This document shows positions 1 to 9,799 of a stretch of DNA of 64,000 bases, in pieces. The position numbers and the translations under genes were made by a program. The notes beneath the pieces are model-generated. The model was not told where the DNA came from. It made no database searches and was given only the letters and a program-made list of their open reading frames with translations. Source of the stretch: Sphingobacterium sp. xlx-96 (GTDB lineage: Bacteria; Bacteroidota; Bacteroidia; Sphingobacteriales; Sphingobacteriaceae); the NCBI RefSeq assembly GCF_011007365.1, contig NZ_WFKM01000010.1, positions 186,001 through 250,000 on the forward strand, written 5' to 3'. Numbering within the stretch: the stretch's first letter is position 1; each line of letters begins with the position of its first letter.

Positions 1-657
1 ATCCATCGTTAGCCTCACATTAATAGCCCCCGGCCTATCAGCAGTCAGGCGAATAATAATCGCTTGGTCAGGATGACTTGCAAACACCTCTCTAATAAAA
101 TTAACTCCATTTTGAGAGAACCTAGTCAAGGAAACTCCAGTCATTAAGTCCAATTCTCGATAATAATCGTCATAAGTAGCTTTCGTTCCAAAATCCAACC
201 GAAGGTCTCCTAAGGTCTGAAAACATCCAAAAGGCAGATTGGCGCCATTGGCTCTTCCCGAACCTAATCCTTTAGTAATTTGAGTACGAACTGTCAACTC
301 AGTAGCTTCTTTATACTTACCCTGAAACAGCAGCTCTCTTATCTTTCCCAGGTGACGGGAAGCATCAGGATTATCTGCCTCATCATCCCTACTCCCACTC
401 CATAGCGTCATTTCATTAAGCTGTATCCGCTCTTGATTAACATCTCCGAAAACCATAGCGCCTAATGAACCATTGCCTATGGGAAGCGCCTTCAACCATT
501 CTGGATCACTATCCCATACATATGGCCTATCTTTGGCTAATGCATCAGCAGGGCTATTAAACCAAATTTTATTTATTTTTGATTCCTGTGCTTTCAATTG
601 CAAGGAACCTACAAACAGCAATCCGATACACCAAACCCATAATTTAATCTTATTCAT
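1..657 (-). CDS. GH95 family glycoside hydrolase, N-terminal part (runs off the window)
   Basis: The reading frame is open from an ATG at 657 to the window edge (219 codons seen). It starts with a signal peptide ending near LKAQ. The mature N-terminus has the GH95 signature: a GNGSLGAMVFG segment followed by RIQLNEMTLWSG. GH95 enzymes are about 750-800 residues and act on alpha-L-fucosyl or alpha-L-galactosyl linkages; the catalytic domain lies outside the window. The gene sits downstream of a SusC/SusD pair on the same strand, as expected for a glycan-use locus in which the imported glycan is trimmed in the periplasm. Family membership is clear; substrate cannot be read from this part. Confidence 0.88.
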   Translation of the reverse strand, partial: MNKIKLWVWCIGLLFVGSLQLKAQESKINKIWFNSPADALAKDRPYVWDSDPEWLKALPIGNGSLGAMVFGDVNQERIQLNEMTLWSGSRDDEADNPDASRHLGKIRELLFQGKYKEATELTVRTQITKGLGSGRANGANLPFGCFQTLGDLRLDFGTKATYDDYYRELDLMTGVSLTRFSQNGVNFIREVFASHPDQAIIIRLTADRPGAINVRLTMD

Positions 658-900
658 ACTTTTTCAGTTTACAACCCTATTCCTAACGGATATTTATAAT
701 AAGAAATCTTTGTTTAACTTAAGAAACTATTCCTAAAATCAACTTATGCCAATGAACAATTCAGCCAAATAAATAGATTATTTAGCTGAATCAATAGACT
801 AGTAGTGTTTTATTTCCTGCTATTAATTGGTTTCATTTCAATTGACCGTGCATGTAACCGTTGAAAACTGCAGACTAATTTCAGTACTTGTTAAATAACT

Positions 901-926
901 TACCTCCCCGTATTCACGAGGAGGTA
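901..926. terminator. Hairpin between susD and the GH95 gene
   Basis: TACCTCC at 901-907 pairs with GGAGGTA at 920-926, with a 12-nt loop, just downstream of the SusD stop in its reading direction. There is no strong T-tract, so it may be an attenuator or mRNA end rather than a full terminator. The rest of 658-949 is A+T-rich with no further gene seen. Confidence 0.45.
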
Positions 927-949
927 TCGTTCATCAGATCTATATTTTT

Positions 950-2581
950 TTAGTTAACATCCCACCAAACTTTTGTATTTTGATTGTTTTTAGGGGCAAC
1001 AGCATTAAAATTAGTCCCATTACTCGCAATTTCTGAAGCTGGATAAAGTAAACGCACGGGTAATTTATCAGCGGTGTTGAGCTGAATTCCATCTTGCACA
1101 TCGGGGTGTAATACCGGAAAGTCTAACCTGCGATATTCAGCATAGGTTTCATAACTCTCTAATATATTAGTGTTCATCCATTTCTGAATACCAATTTGTT
1201 CTAATGCAGTACTTGGATTAAGTGTGTAAGTAGACGAATTTACCAAAGCTACTTTTACAGCTGTCGTTGGTTGCACAGCCAAGCTAGGTACTTTAGTGGG
1301 TGCACCACTTTTAATATAGATGTCATAATAGGCTTCAATAGACCTTTTAATACCTTCATCATAATATGATTTGGCCATGGCAAAATCTCCCCCCGTAATG
1401 TATCCTTTCAAAGCTGCTTCGGCCAACAAGAAATCAACATCGGCAGCTGTTATACCTACCCCGGTCGGCAGCTTGGTATTTCTTACAAAAGTTGTCGAAT
1501 CTAAGCGCGCAATACGCAAAGGAATTGTAGTTGCATTCAACCCTAATGTAGCTTTGGCATCCTCAGCTGCTGGCATACCTTCATAAATCGGATTTGTTGC
1601 CGGTTTTTTGAAAAATATCGGCAACCGGGGGTCATTAGCGGCTACCATTTTATCGACCATTAGTTTTGGTGCGAAGCTAAAATTAGATTGCTCATTAAAT
1701 GCACGCGTTTGTGTGTTACCACCACCACCAGCCACCGCCGTCTGGTCGCCTAAATATAAATAGACATTATCAGCATTGGTTGTTACCATAGGTGCATTTG
1801 TACTCAATAAATCATTAATCTCCAGCTTGGTCTTGGCATCATCTTTAGCAGCGATACGAATCGCATAACGCAGTCTTAGTGAATTAGCAAATTTGACCCA
1901 CTTACTTAAATTTCCTTGAAACAAAATATCCTGTTGTGGAAATGCGGCATGAGAGGTGTACAATGTTGGTTGTAAAGTGGTAGCGGCCAATGAACTTGCA
2001 GCTTCTTTTAGATCTGCTAAAATAGCATAATAAATAGACTTTTGATCATCATACTTTGGATACAGAACCACGGGCTGACCAAATAAAGAGTTTTGTGCTT
2101 TGAAAGCTTCGCTATAAGGCATATCATCAAACAGATCTGTTTGCTTTGCAGTATTGTAAGCCATTAAGATTTTGGCCATCATATAATAAGGTTTATACTC
2201 TTCTTTTTGAGCATCAGTTAAGGTATAATTGTATAACTGCTCCATCCCTTTAAGGTCGACCATTTTACCGGTATAATAATCCCCCCAACGACCTTTATCT
2301 GCCGCATTTGTCCAGGTATAGACATTACTCGTAACGTGATCAGTCGTCGAACCTAAAACCTGTACTAGCTGACTAATAACGGGCATGTGATTAGTATAAA
2401 TATCCGAATAATCCTGACGTAGCGTTTTATCTATTGCCGTAGGTAAAAGGTATTCTATTTTTGTCTCCGTATTGGATTCTGGGTTTTGAAATAAATCGTC
2501 TAACCTTTTCTCACAAGAAGCTAAAGTTAAGGAAAGTGCTATCGCACAAATACCCGATATATATATTTTACTTGTTTTCAT
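950..2581 (-). CDS. SusD/RagB family outer-membrane lipoprotein
   Basis: 543 residues. The N-terminus is a lipoprotein signal with lipobox LASC (Cys about residue 23). The body is alpha-helical and TPR-rich as in the SusD-like_2 (RagB) branch, including a C-terminal SIEAYYDIY helix and a late LDFPVLHP segment. SusD proteins form the lid on a SusC transporter and bind the ligand at the cell surface. It lies 48 nt downstream of the SusC gene on the same strand, so they are almost certainly co-transcribed. The adjoining GH95 gene suggests a fucose-containing glycan ligand, but this is inference. Confidence 0.92.
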   Translation of the reverse strand: MKTSKIYISGICAIALSLTLASCEKRLDDLFQNPESNTETKIEYLLPTAIDKTLRQDYSDIYTNHMPVISQLVQVLGSTTDHVTSNVYTWTNAADKGRWGDYYTGKMVDLKGMEQLYNYTLTDAQKEEYKPYYMMAKILMAYNTAKQTDLFDDMPYSEAFKAQNSLFGQPVVLYPKYDDQKSIYYAILADLKEAASSLAATTLQPTLYTSHAAFPQQDILFQGNLSKWVKFANSLRLRYAIRIAAKDDAKTKLEINDLLSTNAPMVTTNADNVYLYLGDQTAVAGGGGNTQTRAFNEQSNFSFAPKLMVDKMVAANDPRLPIFFKKPATNPIYEGMPAAEDAKATLGLNATTIPLRIARLDSTTFVRNTKLPTGVGITAADVDFLLAEAALKGYITGGDFAMAKSYYDEGIKRSIEAYYDIYIKSGAPTKVPSLAVQPTTAVKVALVNSSTYTLNPSTALEQIGIQKWMNTNILESYETYAEYRRLDFPVLHPDVQDGIQLNTADKLPVRLLYPASEIASNGTNFNAVAPKNNQNTKVWWDVN

Positions 2582-2629
2582 TGTCGTAAGTATTTTTCGT
2601 GAATTAATTAAGCGCTACTTTAATTTCTG

Positions 2630-5600
2630 TTAAAATTTAGCTGTTACAGAAAAACCAATATTCCTTGCTGTTGGATATGCTGTATATTCATAGCCTGCAT
2701 TGGTACCTCCAGTACCAATTGCTGAGTTTGGAGATACATTCGGCAATGATTTATAAATATAGAATAGATTACGACCTATTAGTCCTATTTTAAGATCAGT
2801 GAAACCTGCATTTGCCACAAATTTGTTGGGCACGTTGTAGTTTAACGATAATTCACCTAAGTATAAATAGTTATTTTTATAAACAGCATCTTCCGTACTA
2901 AAACCACCATAACGATTTCCATAATAAACGTTTGCAGCAATTACATTTTCATTTGGTGTGCCATCTGCTTTAACGCCATCTACCAAAATACCATCATTCC
3001 TCACAATTACCCCTGTAGGAGGCGTTTCTCCATTCTTCAAAATAATATTTTTACCTCCTTGCGTATAAAATGCTATACCCCCATGCTCTGCGTCACGGCC
3101 AAACAAAGTCTCTTTGGAAACACCCGAAGATTTCATGAATTGATTCGTATAAGAAACGATGTTACCCCCTAAGCGGTAATTCATTGAAACTTGAAGATCA
3201 AATCCTTTATAACTAAAAGTATTGAATAAACCTCCATACATCTTTGGCAACGCATTTCCAACTTTAGACAATTCAGATTCGAAAGTTACATTCCCATTGG
3301 CATCAACGATTAGTTTACCATCTTCATTACGAGCCAATTTGTACATATAGATATCATAAGGAGAGTCTCCCACTACAGCTTTAAATACGGTGTTGAACGG
3401 ATTACCTAGAATACGCTCTTCAATTCCCTCTGATAAAGAGATAACCTTTCTTTTTACGATACTGGTATTGGCACTTATACGCCATCTAAATTCATCTGAT
3501 CTTACAGCATCTGCGCTTAATGAAACTTCAAGACCTTTGTTTGCTAAACTACCTGAGTTGATTCTTAAGTTAGAAGCACCGCTAGATGGCGCGACACTTG
3601 TAGATGCAATTAGATCTACCCCGCGATTGTTATAATAAGTTACATCTAAATTAATCCTATTCTTCAAAAACGATAATTCTAAACCATATTCATTGGAATA
3701 GTTTTTCTCCGCCTTGATTGAGGTTGGTGGCACACTTGCAGGAATGCTGCTTGTAACAGCCGACGTTCCGTTACCTTGCAAATAGGAACCAATAGCATAG
3801 GACGAATTGGCGAAGTATCTACTTGGTACTGTGTTCCCGACTTGTGCATAAGAACCTCTTAACTTAGCATAGCTTATAAAAGCAGGCATTTTAACTACAT
3901 CGGATAAAATTAAACTTAAACCGACGGATGGATAAAAGTAACTCCGACTGTAGCTTGGCAATTTTGATGACCAGTCATTTCTGGCTGTAACATCTAAATA
4001 CAGGTAATCTCTAAAAGATAACGAAGCAGAACCAAATAATGCATCATAACGTTCACCACCAGATGAACCCGAAGGTTTAGGTAATCCTACAGTTGATTTA
4101 CTGTTGTTAAAACTAAACACGTCATTGAAGCGTAGTCCTCTTGTCGCTAGATTGTTGGAATATCCATAGCTATCATCAATTGAAGCACCTAGATTTACAC
4201 CAAGTTTAAAATCCGGATTAATATCTTTAGTGAATAAAGCCAAAAATTCACCGTAATTACGAAAGCTTTGACCAATAACTCTTGAATAATTTCCTTGTAA
4301 GCTCGAAGCATCAGTCGGGTTAGAGAATGCTAACCAACGTTCTTTAGTTTCATTTAAATTAAAATACCTGTCGGTGCCCCCCCGTATACGAAAGCTTAAT
4401 AAATCACTGACTTTATAGGTACCAGTAATACTCGCTAAAAACTGTTGTTGATCACTTGTATAGCGGTTCTCTCTTTGATCCCAAAATAAAGGACGTAAAA
4501 TATTGTCTCTAAAATTTCCTGAGATCGTACTTATTTCATCTGTAAGGTAATAACCTAAACTGTTTTTGTAGTTATCTTCGTATAAGCTAATGATTTCATT
4601 TCTAGGAATCGGATAATTGGATGCTCTATCAATCCTTTGTGCAGGATTTTGGTTATTGATGCTGTTGTATATAATCTGTGCATCCACTGTTAATTTATCC
4701 GTAAAATTATACCCCGAAGCAAAACTTATAGAATTACGCTTCTGTTTCATGTTGGGCAAAAAGCCACCATAATTAAAGTTTGTGGCTGATAAACGAAAAT
4801 TACCTTTCTCGTTAGCACCAGAAATACCCAATGTATTGCTGTTTGTATACCCTTCATTAAAGATATCTCTAAAGTTATTGGGCTGAGCAACCCACGGGCG
4901 GGCCACACCGTCCCACCACTGTACCGTTTGACCTTCCAGTTTGGGACCAAAGTTTTGTGTCGACGTACTCACATAAGTTGGGGTAACGCCATCGGCAGCA
5001 AATGTCGTAAAATAAGGTGTAGTACCGTTACCATATTCATTCTGATACTCTGGCAATCCTGTTATCTGGTCAACAGTGTAGCTGCTGTTAAAAGAAATTC
5101 CTATCCCTTTATTCACAACACCTTTTTTAGTTGTAATCACAATCGCTCCGTTTATTGCTTGTGAACCATAAAGCGCTGCGGCATTGGCCCCACGTAAAAC
5201 AGTTAGGGATGCGATATCCTCCGGATTTATCGTATTCAACAAAGATCCATTAGCTGTCCCCCCGGCACCACGACCAGTAAAACCATCATCGTTATCATTT
5301 ACAGGTATACCGTCTAAAACAATTAAGGGACGAGCGCTACCATCCAAACTATTGATACCTCTTATGTTGATACGGGTACCCGTCATTGGTCCACCAGACA
5401 TATTGGAAACATCTACCCCAGCAAGCTTTCCCATTAAGGATGTACCTAAATTACTGCTACCCGCATGCACGATGTCCTCGCCTTTAATATCACTCACAGC
5501 ATAACTTAATGAGCGTTTTTGGCGGCTTATACCTAAAGCAGTTACTACAACATCGGTTAATTCTAAGGTGCTTCGGGTCAGTCGAATGTTGACAGGAGCC

Positions 5601-5974
5601 GAACCATCTGTTCGAACTTCCTCTCTATTGTAACCAATAAAAACAAACTCTAAAACTACAGTTCCGCTACCCGCATTTTGAATGGAAAATGTTCCATTTT
5701 CATTGGTTTGAGTAACTAAGGATGTGCCCTTAATCTTAACACTAACGCCCGATATAGGTTGGCCGGCTTCGTCTACAACTCGCCCCCTTATATCCACAAG
5801 CATTTTATTTGATGCTTCTATTGACTTTGGGTATTCGTTTTTAAGCGCCATTTCCTCTGCATTGGCATGCAGCCCGAACAAGCACATCATAACAGCGGTT
5901 AATTTCACAATCCCCATTGGTTTTTCCGAGAGCCAACTTCTCTCTCTCTTTGACATAATTTGTGTGTAGTTCAT
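2630..5974 (-). CDS. SusC/RagA family TonB-linked outer-membrane transporter
   Basis: 1114 residues. After a signal segment (about residues 22-39) comes a carboxypeptidase-regulatory-like domain (about 60-140, VDIRGRVVDEAGQPISGVSV), then the TonB plug containing VTALGISRQKRSLSYAVSDI and the typical RGINSLDGSARPLIVLDGIP stretch, then a 22-strand beta-barrel ending in aromatic ARNIGFSVTAKF. It imports oligosaccharides or peptides with its SusD partner, powered by TonB/ExbBD. No STN domain is present, so it is unlikely to signal to a FecR anti-sigma factor itself. The start could also be Met7 (5956), closer to the signal peptide. Confidence 0.93.
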   Translation of the reverse strand: MNYTQIMSKRERSWLSEKPMGIVKLTAVMMCLFGLHANAEEMALKNEYPKSIEASNKMLVDIRGRVVDEAGQPISGVSVKIKGTSLVTQTNENGTFSIQNAGSGTVVLEFVFIGYNREEVRTDGSAPVNIRLTRSTLELTDVVVTALGISRQKRSLSYAVSDIKGEDIVHAGSSNLGTSLMGKLAGVDVSNMSGGPMTGTRINIRGINSLDGSARPLIVLDGIPVNDNDDGFTGRGAGGTANGSLLNTINPEDIASLTVLRGANAAALYGSQAINGAIVITTKKGVVNKGIGISFNSSYTVDQITGLPEYQNEYGNGTTPYFTTFAADGVTPTYVSTSTQNFGPKLEGQTVQWWDGVARPWVAQPNNFRDIFNEGYTNSNTLGISGANEKGNFRLSATNFNYGGFLPNMKQKRNSISFASGYNFTDKLTVDAQIIYNSINNQNPAQRIDRASNYPIPRNEIISLYEDNYKNSLGYYLTDEISTISGNFRDNILRPLFWDQRENRYTSDQQQFLASITGTYKVSDLLSFRIRGGTDRYFNLNETKERWLAFSNPTDASSLQGNYSRVIGQSFRNYGEFLALFTKDINPDFKLGVNLGASIDDSYGYSNNLATRGLRFNDVFSFNNSKSTVGLPKPSGSSGGERYDALFGSASLSFRDYLYLDVTARNDWSSKLPSYSRSYFYPSVGLSLILSDVVKMPAFISYAKLRGSYAQVGNTVPSRYFANSSYAIGSYLQGNGTSAVTSSIPASVPPTSIKAEKNYSNEYGLELSFLKNRINLDVTYYNNRGVDLIASTSVAPSSGASNLRINSGSLANKGLEVSLSADAVRSDEFRWRISANTSIVKRKVISLSEGIEERILGNPFNTVFKAVVGDSPYDIYMYKLARNEDGKLIVDANGNVTFESELSKVGNALPKMYGGLFNTFSYKGFDLQVSMNYRLGGNIVSYTNQFMKSSGVSKETLFGRDAEHGGIAFYTQGGKNIILKNGETPPTGVIVRNDGILVDGVKADGTPNENVIAANVYYGNRYGGFSTEDAVYKNNYLYLGELSLNYNVPNKFVANAGFTDLKIGLIGRNLFYIYKSLPNVSPNSAIGTGGTNAGYEYTAYPTARNIGFSVTAKF

Positions 5975-6281
5975 ATATTAGTTTTTAGGTGTGCAATAAT
6001 CGATGCTAACTAGTCAAGCCAAAAGACAAAAAAAATCGATCAACATAATTGTTATAATAAATCTACAGATAGAACCTTATTACAAAAATGGATTATTTTA
6101 CAATTAAGATGGATTATTTCGATAGCAGCGATTTGATTTCTGCGGGTTGATTATGCAATAATGACAACCATAGAAAGATAAATCACCTGTATGTAGTAAA
6201 CTTTTATCACTTCTATTAAATAAATTCTGCTAAATTTGAGTAAAACACAACTAATCAATTCGTTAACTAATAACATGGATT
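5975..6281. other. Divergent intergenic region between susC and aat
   Basis: This 307-nt A+T-rich gap separates the leftward SusC and the rightward Aat gene, so promoters for both should lie here. A TAAATTTG near 6233 resembles the Bacteroidota -7 motif but lacks a well-spaced -33 TTG. No ORF or strong hairpin was seen. Confidence 0.35.
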
Positions 6282-7064
6282 ATGGGAGTATTTCGAAAGA
6301 TAGTGTCATCTGTTATCCCGGGAAAGTATAAAAATTCTACCCTCCGGCTATTTCAAAAAGCATTTCACGGCGGTTTGGTAAAGGTATCTGGCGGAGAAGA
6401 AGAAGCCTTGTTCTGGGCCTATGCACAGGCCAAACTAACAGCATACACCATGGTTCAGGGCTTTTTACAAGGCACATTTCCTATGCCTAAAGTCGATAAC
6501 AACAAGGTGTTTATCTGGTTTGATCCCGATCCCCGGGGTATTATCCCCATAGCCGATTTTAAGATAAGAAATGATCTGTTACGTTGTTTGAAAAAAGACA
6601 GACTACAGGACGAAGACAAGCGCTTTGAAGTCAGGTTGAACATGAATTTTGAACAGACCATAAGAAACTGCGCCAAACCCCGGGGAGAGAAAACGACAAC
6701 ATGGATAACGCCTGAATATATCAAGGTGATGTTAGAACTTCACGACATGGGCATAGCCCATAGCGTCGAAACCTACCAAAATGGCAAGCTTGTCGGTGGT
6801 GTTTTGGGGGTATCTCTAAACGGGTACTTCGTGACATTAAGTCTCTTCAGAACGATCGATAATGCGAGTAAAGTGGCTTTTTGTTATCTATTGACCAAAC
6901 TTAAAGAAGATGGGTTTAAGCTGCACATTAGCGGAGCAGCAGACAGTTGGTTTACACAGTTCGGGGCAGTCAACGTGTCAAAAGAAGACTTTAAGAAGGA
7001 GCTGATTACAGCCATCACCTCCCCCGTTACTTTCAGTACCAGAATTCCGGAACTAGCATTATAG
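6282..7064 (+). CDS. aat: Leucyl/phenylalanyl-tRNA-protein transferase family protein
   Basis: 260 residues. Segments typical of Aat follow in order: WFDPDPRGIIPIADFKI (about 85-101), a TTWITPEYIKVMLELHDMG stretch (140-158), AHSVETYQNGKLVGGVLG (159-176) and FRTIDNASKVAFCYLL (189-204). Aat moves Leu or Phe from aminoacyl-tRNA to N-terminal Lys/Arg of proteins, marking them for ClpS/ClpAP degradation (N-end rule). The usual GESMFS segment is replaced here by TLSLFR, and an extra basic N-terminus of about 25 residues is present, so substrate handling may differ. It is a single gene, convergent with the DUF2200 gene. Confidence 0.85.
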   Translation: MGVFRKIVSSVIPGKYKNSTLRLFQKAFHGGLVKVSGGEEEALFWAYAQAKLTAYTMVQGFLQGTFPMPKVDNNKVFIWFDPDPRGIIPIADFKIRNDLLRCLKKDRLQDEDKRFEVRLNMNFEQTIRNCAKPRGEKTTTWITPEYIKVMLELHDMGIAHSVETYQNGKLVGGVLGVSLNGYFVTLSLFRTIDNASKVAFCYLLTKLKEDGFKLHISGAADSWFTQFGAVNVSKEDFKKELITAITSPVTFSTRIPELAL

Positions 7065-7071
7065 CCTACAA

Positions 7072-7101
7072 GAAGCCTGTTCCTACCCCGGGACAGGCTT
7101 T
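7072..7101. terminator. Bidirectional hairpin terminator between aat and the DUF2200 gene
   Basis: AAGCCTGT (7073-7080) pairs with ACAGGCTT (7093-7100) between two convergent stop codons, so the hairpin can serve both genes. Confidence 0.65.
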
Positions 7102-7107
7102 CGACCA

Positions 7108-7467
7108 TCATCGCAAAATCTTCTCCATCTTCTTACCTTTAGCCAGCTCATCCACCAATTTGTCCAGGTATCTTACCTTTTGTGTCAATACGTTTTCGAT
7201 ATTTTCTACCCGGTATCCGCAGATAACACCGGTAATCAGTCCTGCATTGGGATGGAGGCTCGCCTTCTCAAAAAACTCTTCAAAGGTAATGCGATCAGCT
7301 ATGCACCGTTGCAAATCAGCGGTACCAAACCCCGTCAACCAGGTGATGACTTGATGGAGCTCCTCCTCCGTCCGTCCCTTTTTCTCCACTTTGGCTACAT
7401 AGTGCGGATAAACGGATGCGAATACCATTTTTGCGATACGTTCGTCCTGAGCATCGGAATTGTTCAT
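7108..7467 (-). CDS. DUF2200 family protein
   Basis: 119 residues from the ATG at 7467. An open frame continues upstream to 7626, but that part overlaps the broken regulator and lacks DUF2200 similarity. Sequence features are the N-terminal RIAKMVFASVYPHYVAKVEKKGRTEEEL region, here given in part as AKMVFASVYPHYVAKVEKKG, then WLTGF and RITFEEFFEKASLHPNAGLI, ending in a lysine-rich helix. DUF2200 proteins are small, cytoplasmic and uncharacterised. Length matches the family. Confidence 0.85.
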   Translation of the reverse strand: MNNSDAQDERIAKMVFASVYPHYVAKVEKKGRTEEELHQVITWLTGFGTADLQRCIADRITFEEFFEKASLHPNAGLITGVICGYRVENIENVLTQKVRYLDKLVDELAKGKKMEKILR

Positions 7468-7503
7468 ATATTTAATTATTTGAGCGTATTTGATCTCATC
7501 TGT

Positions 7504-7545
7504 ATTAAAGAGCTCGTTACACTCGGTTTGATTTTTATCTTTACG
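7504..7545. repeat. Short dispersed repeat, copy A
   Basis: The stretch GAGCTCGTTACACTCGG, followed by TTTGATTTTTATCT, shares its two blocks with copy B near 11484-11515. It lies between the broken Crp-type gene and the DUF2200 start. Confidence 0.45.
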
Positions 7546-7603
7546 TCCGCGGGCTGACAGACGTAAAGACGGAAAACAAGCAGTTTGAATAACAAACAAC
7601 AAC

Positions 7604-8177
7604 CTAATATAGCATTTTCGGACCACTTAATCAACCTAGCCTGCGCTATCCTCCTCAGGCCGATCATCCCCGGACAGGTCATCTCAAATCTCCGATAGCG
7701 TTTTTCTGCCGAAGGCAATCGACATAGGAAAGCCCGTTCCTCAGCATCTCTATAATACATTTCGAGAATTATACGACCGATGATATTTGCTCCATAGAAT
7801 TTTTCATACAGTGTTTCGAGCGATTTACGACTAATCTCAATCAACAGCGTATCCTCTAAGGTCTGTAGATATTCATTGGTCTCATCATCCAAATCCAGAT
7901 TACGGATACTCCCTATAATATTGCTCTCCCCGTTGATCCAGGTGGTAACCTCCTCTCCTTCATCTTTGAAAAACCTCCGGATGAGTCCTTTGACAACAAA
8001 ATGCACCATATCGGGCTGGTCTATAGGGCTTCGAATGAACTTTCCCTTTTTGATGGATACATACTTTGTATTTTTTAATAAGAAAAGGGCGGCTTCGGGC
8101 GATACCGGATTTATCCTGTTGAAGAAATGAACAATTTCTTTACATCCAGTAGTCCGATAGTGTGTTGTTGCAGGCAT
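7604..8177 (-). pseudogene. Crp/Fnr-type cyclic-nucleotide-binding regulator with lost HTH (frameshifted)
   Basis: The first 160 or so codons encode a typical Bacteroidota cNMP-binding domain (SPEAALFLLKNTKYVSIKKG, VHFVVKGLIRRFFKDEGEEV, then EERAFLCRLPSAEKRYRRF). The C-terminal winged helix should follow as a YPGL..RIAQYLGI-like helix-turn-helix ending about residue 190. Instead the frame reads CPGMIGLRRIAQARLIKW and runs on to 7476 in a low-complexity tail. A KMLY-stop ending of the normal kind is found in another frame at 7604-7618. I infer a small deletion plus frameshift that removed the DNA-binding helices. Confidence 0.7.
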
Positions 8178-8563
8178 AATTAGTCGGTATCTGATAAAAG
8201 TTTTTCCTCTTTTAATTTTGAATGAGATACACCTACGGTTCTTGTTCTTGCAAAAATGTATGAGCTCATAATCGAATGCGGCAACCGGTGTTGTACCACA
8301 GTCTTACAATATTCTTTGTTCATATATTTGTCTTTGTTTGGTGTCTTTGGATAGACAATGTTACATATTCGTCTATGAAAACTGCTATTATCACTAGGGA
8401 CAAAAAGGGGACAATGTAAAAAATAACAAAAAAGAAACTGTACTACAAGCAGTTACACAATCAAAGACCGCAGAAATCTCGGCAATAAAGTAAAATCATT
8501 TAGACAATACCCCTTACTGCAAGAGCCTACGCAGGAAATAATGAACAGTAAAAAAGATTAAAG
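8178..8563. other. Intergenic region, possible decayed small ORF
   Basis: This 386-nt stretch lies downstream of the PQQ-propeller gene and upstream of the Crp remnant. A possible start MKTAIITRDKKG (8376 on, + strand) meets a stop after 14 codons, while another frame continues as KETVLQAVTQSKTAEISAIK and stops at 8491. It could be a frameshifted peptide gene of about 40 codons. No family was recognised. Confidence 0.25.
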
Positions 8564-9799
8564 TTATTGTAGTTTCTGCAACGCGTAGATGATACCGTCG
8601 CTTGCGCCAAAATATAGCCTATCTTGTTCTATGCACACCGTAGAGAAAATACTTCCCATCTCGTGGTAGGCATCAAACAGCCGGTTTATATCGCCGTTAT
8701 AATCCGACAGCAGTCCCTCTTTCTGGGCACCATTGGCGCCAAAAAAATCGGACCGGTGTCTTTTACTCCATTCCGTCTGAAAAACAGGCTTCAGCTGCTG
8801 CCCTTCCATAGCCAATCGGTACAGTACACCATCTATCGCACCAAAATAAGCGAAGTCTCCGCTTAGGGAGGGACTAGCAAACACATTCAGGGGTACAGCA
8901 GGTTCGGCCAGCACCTTACCCGTCGCCTTATCGACTACCAATGCGGAAAACGAGTCCGACATCGTCACTACCAATCGGTCTTTATACACATTCGGCACAC
9001 TTATCCAGCTCCCCTGCTGATGATACACCCAGTGGCCCGTTCCGTCTTTGGTATTCAGGGCATACAGATTAAAATCCCTAGCTCCAAAATACACCCTCCC
9101 CTCCGATACTACGGCATGGAACTGCACTTCACCTTTTGGAAAATACGATTCACCCAGGGTATCAAACTTCCAGCGCAGGCTTCCGTCCCGCTCCAGGCAA
9201 TAAAAAAAACCATCAAAACTACCAATAAAAATAGCCCCATCCGCCACAACCGGGCTGGCATGTACAATGCCGCCTGTCTTATAGCGCCAGTGCAGCGAAC
9301 CGTCATGCGCATGGAGCGCGTACACGTGGCCATCGCCCGAGCCAAAGTAAACAAAGCCCCTATCCAGCACTGGAGCAGAAAGATAATAGTCCCAGGCATC
9401 GTAGACCTGCTCGCCCTCCGTCTGGTACTTCCATCGGAGCAGGCCCGATTTTGCATCCAGTGCATATAGATGGCCATCCGTGGCCAATACATAGACTAGA
9501 CCGGCACCGACCGCCACTGCAGACCGGATCTCGCCTCCCGTTCTGTATTGCCACAGCACATTTCCCTGCGCTGCCTCTATCGCATAGAGCGAGCTATCAC
9601 AAGAGCCCACATACAGGATGCCATCCTGCACTACGGGCGAGGAGAATACCTTGCCTTTAGTCTGTACCTTCCATTTGAGCGGCAATTCATGCGTCGTCTC
9701 TTTTGGGTATACAGAATGGCCCCGTTCCAACGGTCTTGCAAGGACAGCCTGTTGCATCATCACTAGGCATATTGCTGAAATAAACAAATTGAAGGTCAT
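8564..9799 (-). CDS. Secreted PQQ-type beta-propeller repeat protein
   Basis: 411 residues with an N-terminal signal peptide (MTFNLFISAICLVMMQQAVL, cleaved near ARP). At least seven repeats of the form G.VYVGS.DG.LYALDA..G...W.Y.T can be followed (for example ILYVGSCDSSLYAIEAAQG, FVYFGSGDGHVYALHAHDG, RVYFGARDFNLYALNTKDG). This is the PQQ_2/BamB-like propeller fold. There is no dehydrogenase active-site region, so an enzymatic role is unlikely; ligand or protein binding in the periplasm is more plausible. It is a single gene. Confidence 0.85.
   Translation of the reverse strand: MTFNLFISAICLVMMQQAVLARPLERGHSVYPKETTHELPLKWKVQTKGKVFSSPVVQDGILYVGSCDSSLYAIEAAQGNVLWQYRTGGEIRSAVAVGAGLVYVLATDGHLYALDAKSGLLRWKYQTEGEQVYDAWDYYLSAPVLDRGFVYFGSGDGHVYALHAHDGSLHWRYKTGGIVHASPVVADGAIFIGSFDGFFYCLERDGSLRWKFDTLGESYFPKGEVQFHAVVSEGRVYFGARDFNLYALNTKDGTGHWVYHQQGSWISVPNVYKDRLVVTMSDSFSALVVDKATGKVLAEPAVPLNVFASPSLSGDFAYFGAIDGVLYRLAMEGQQLKPVFQTEWSKRHRSDFFGANGAQKEGLLSDYNGDINRLFDAYHEMGSIFSTVCIEQDRLYFGASDGIIYALQKLQ

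Noticed and set aside
9109-9492. 127-codon minus-strand ORF inside the propeller gene
   Set aside because: It is an out-of-frame shadow produced by the repeated G+C-rich propeller codons.
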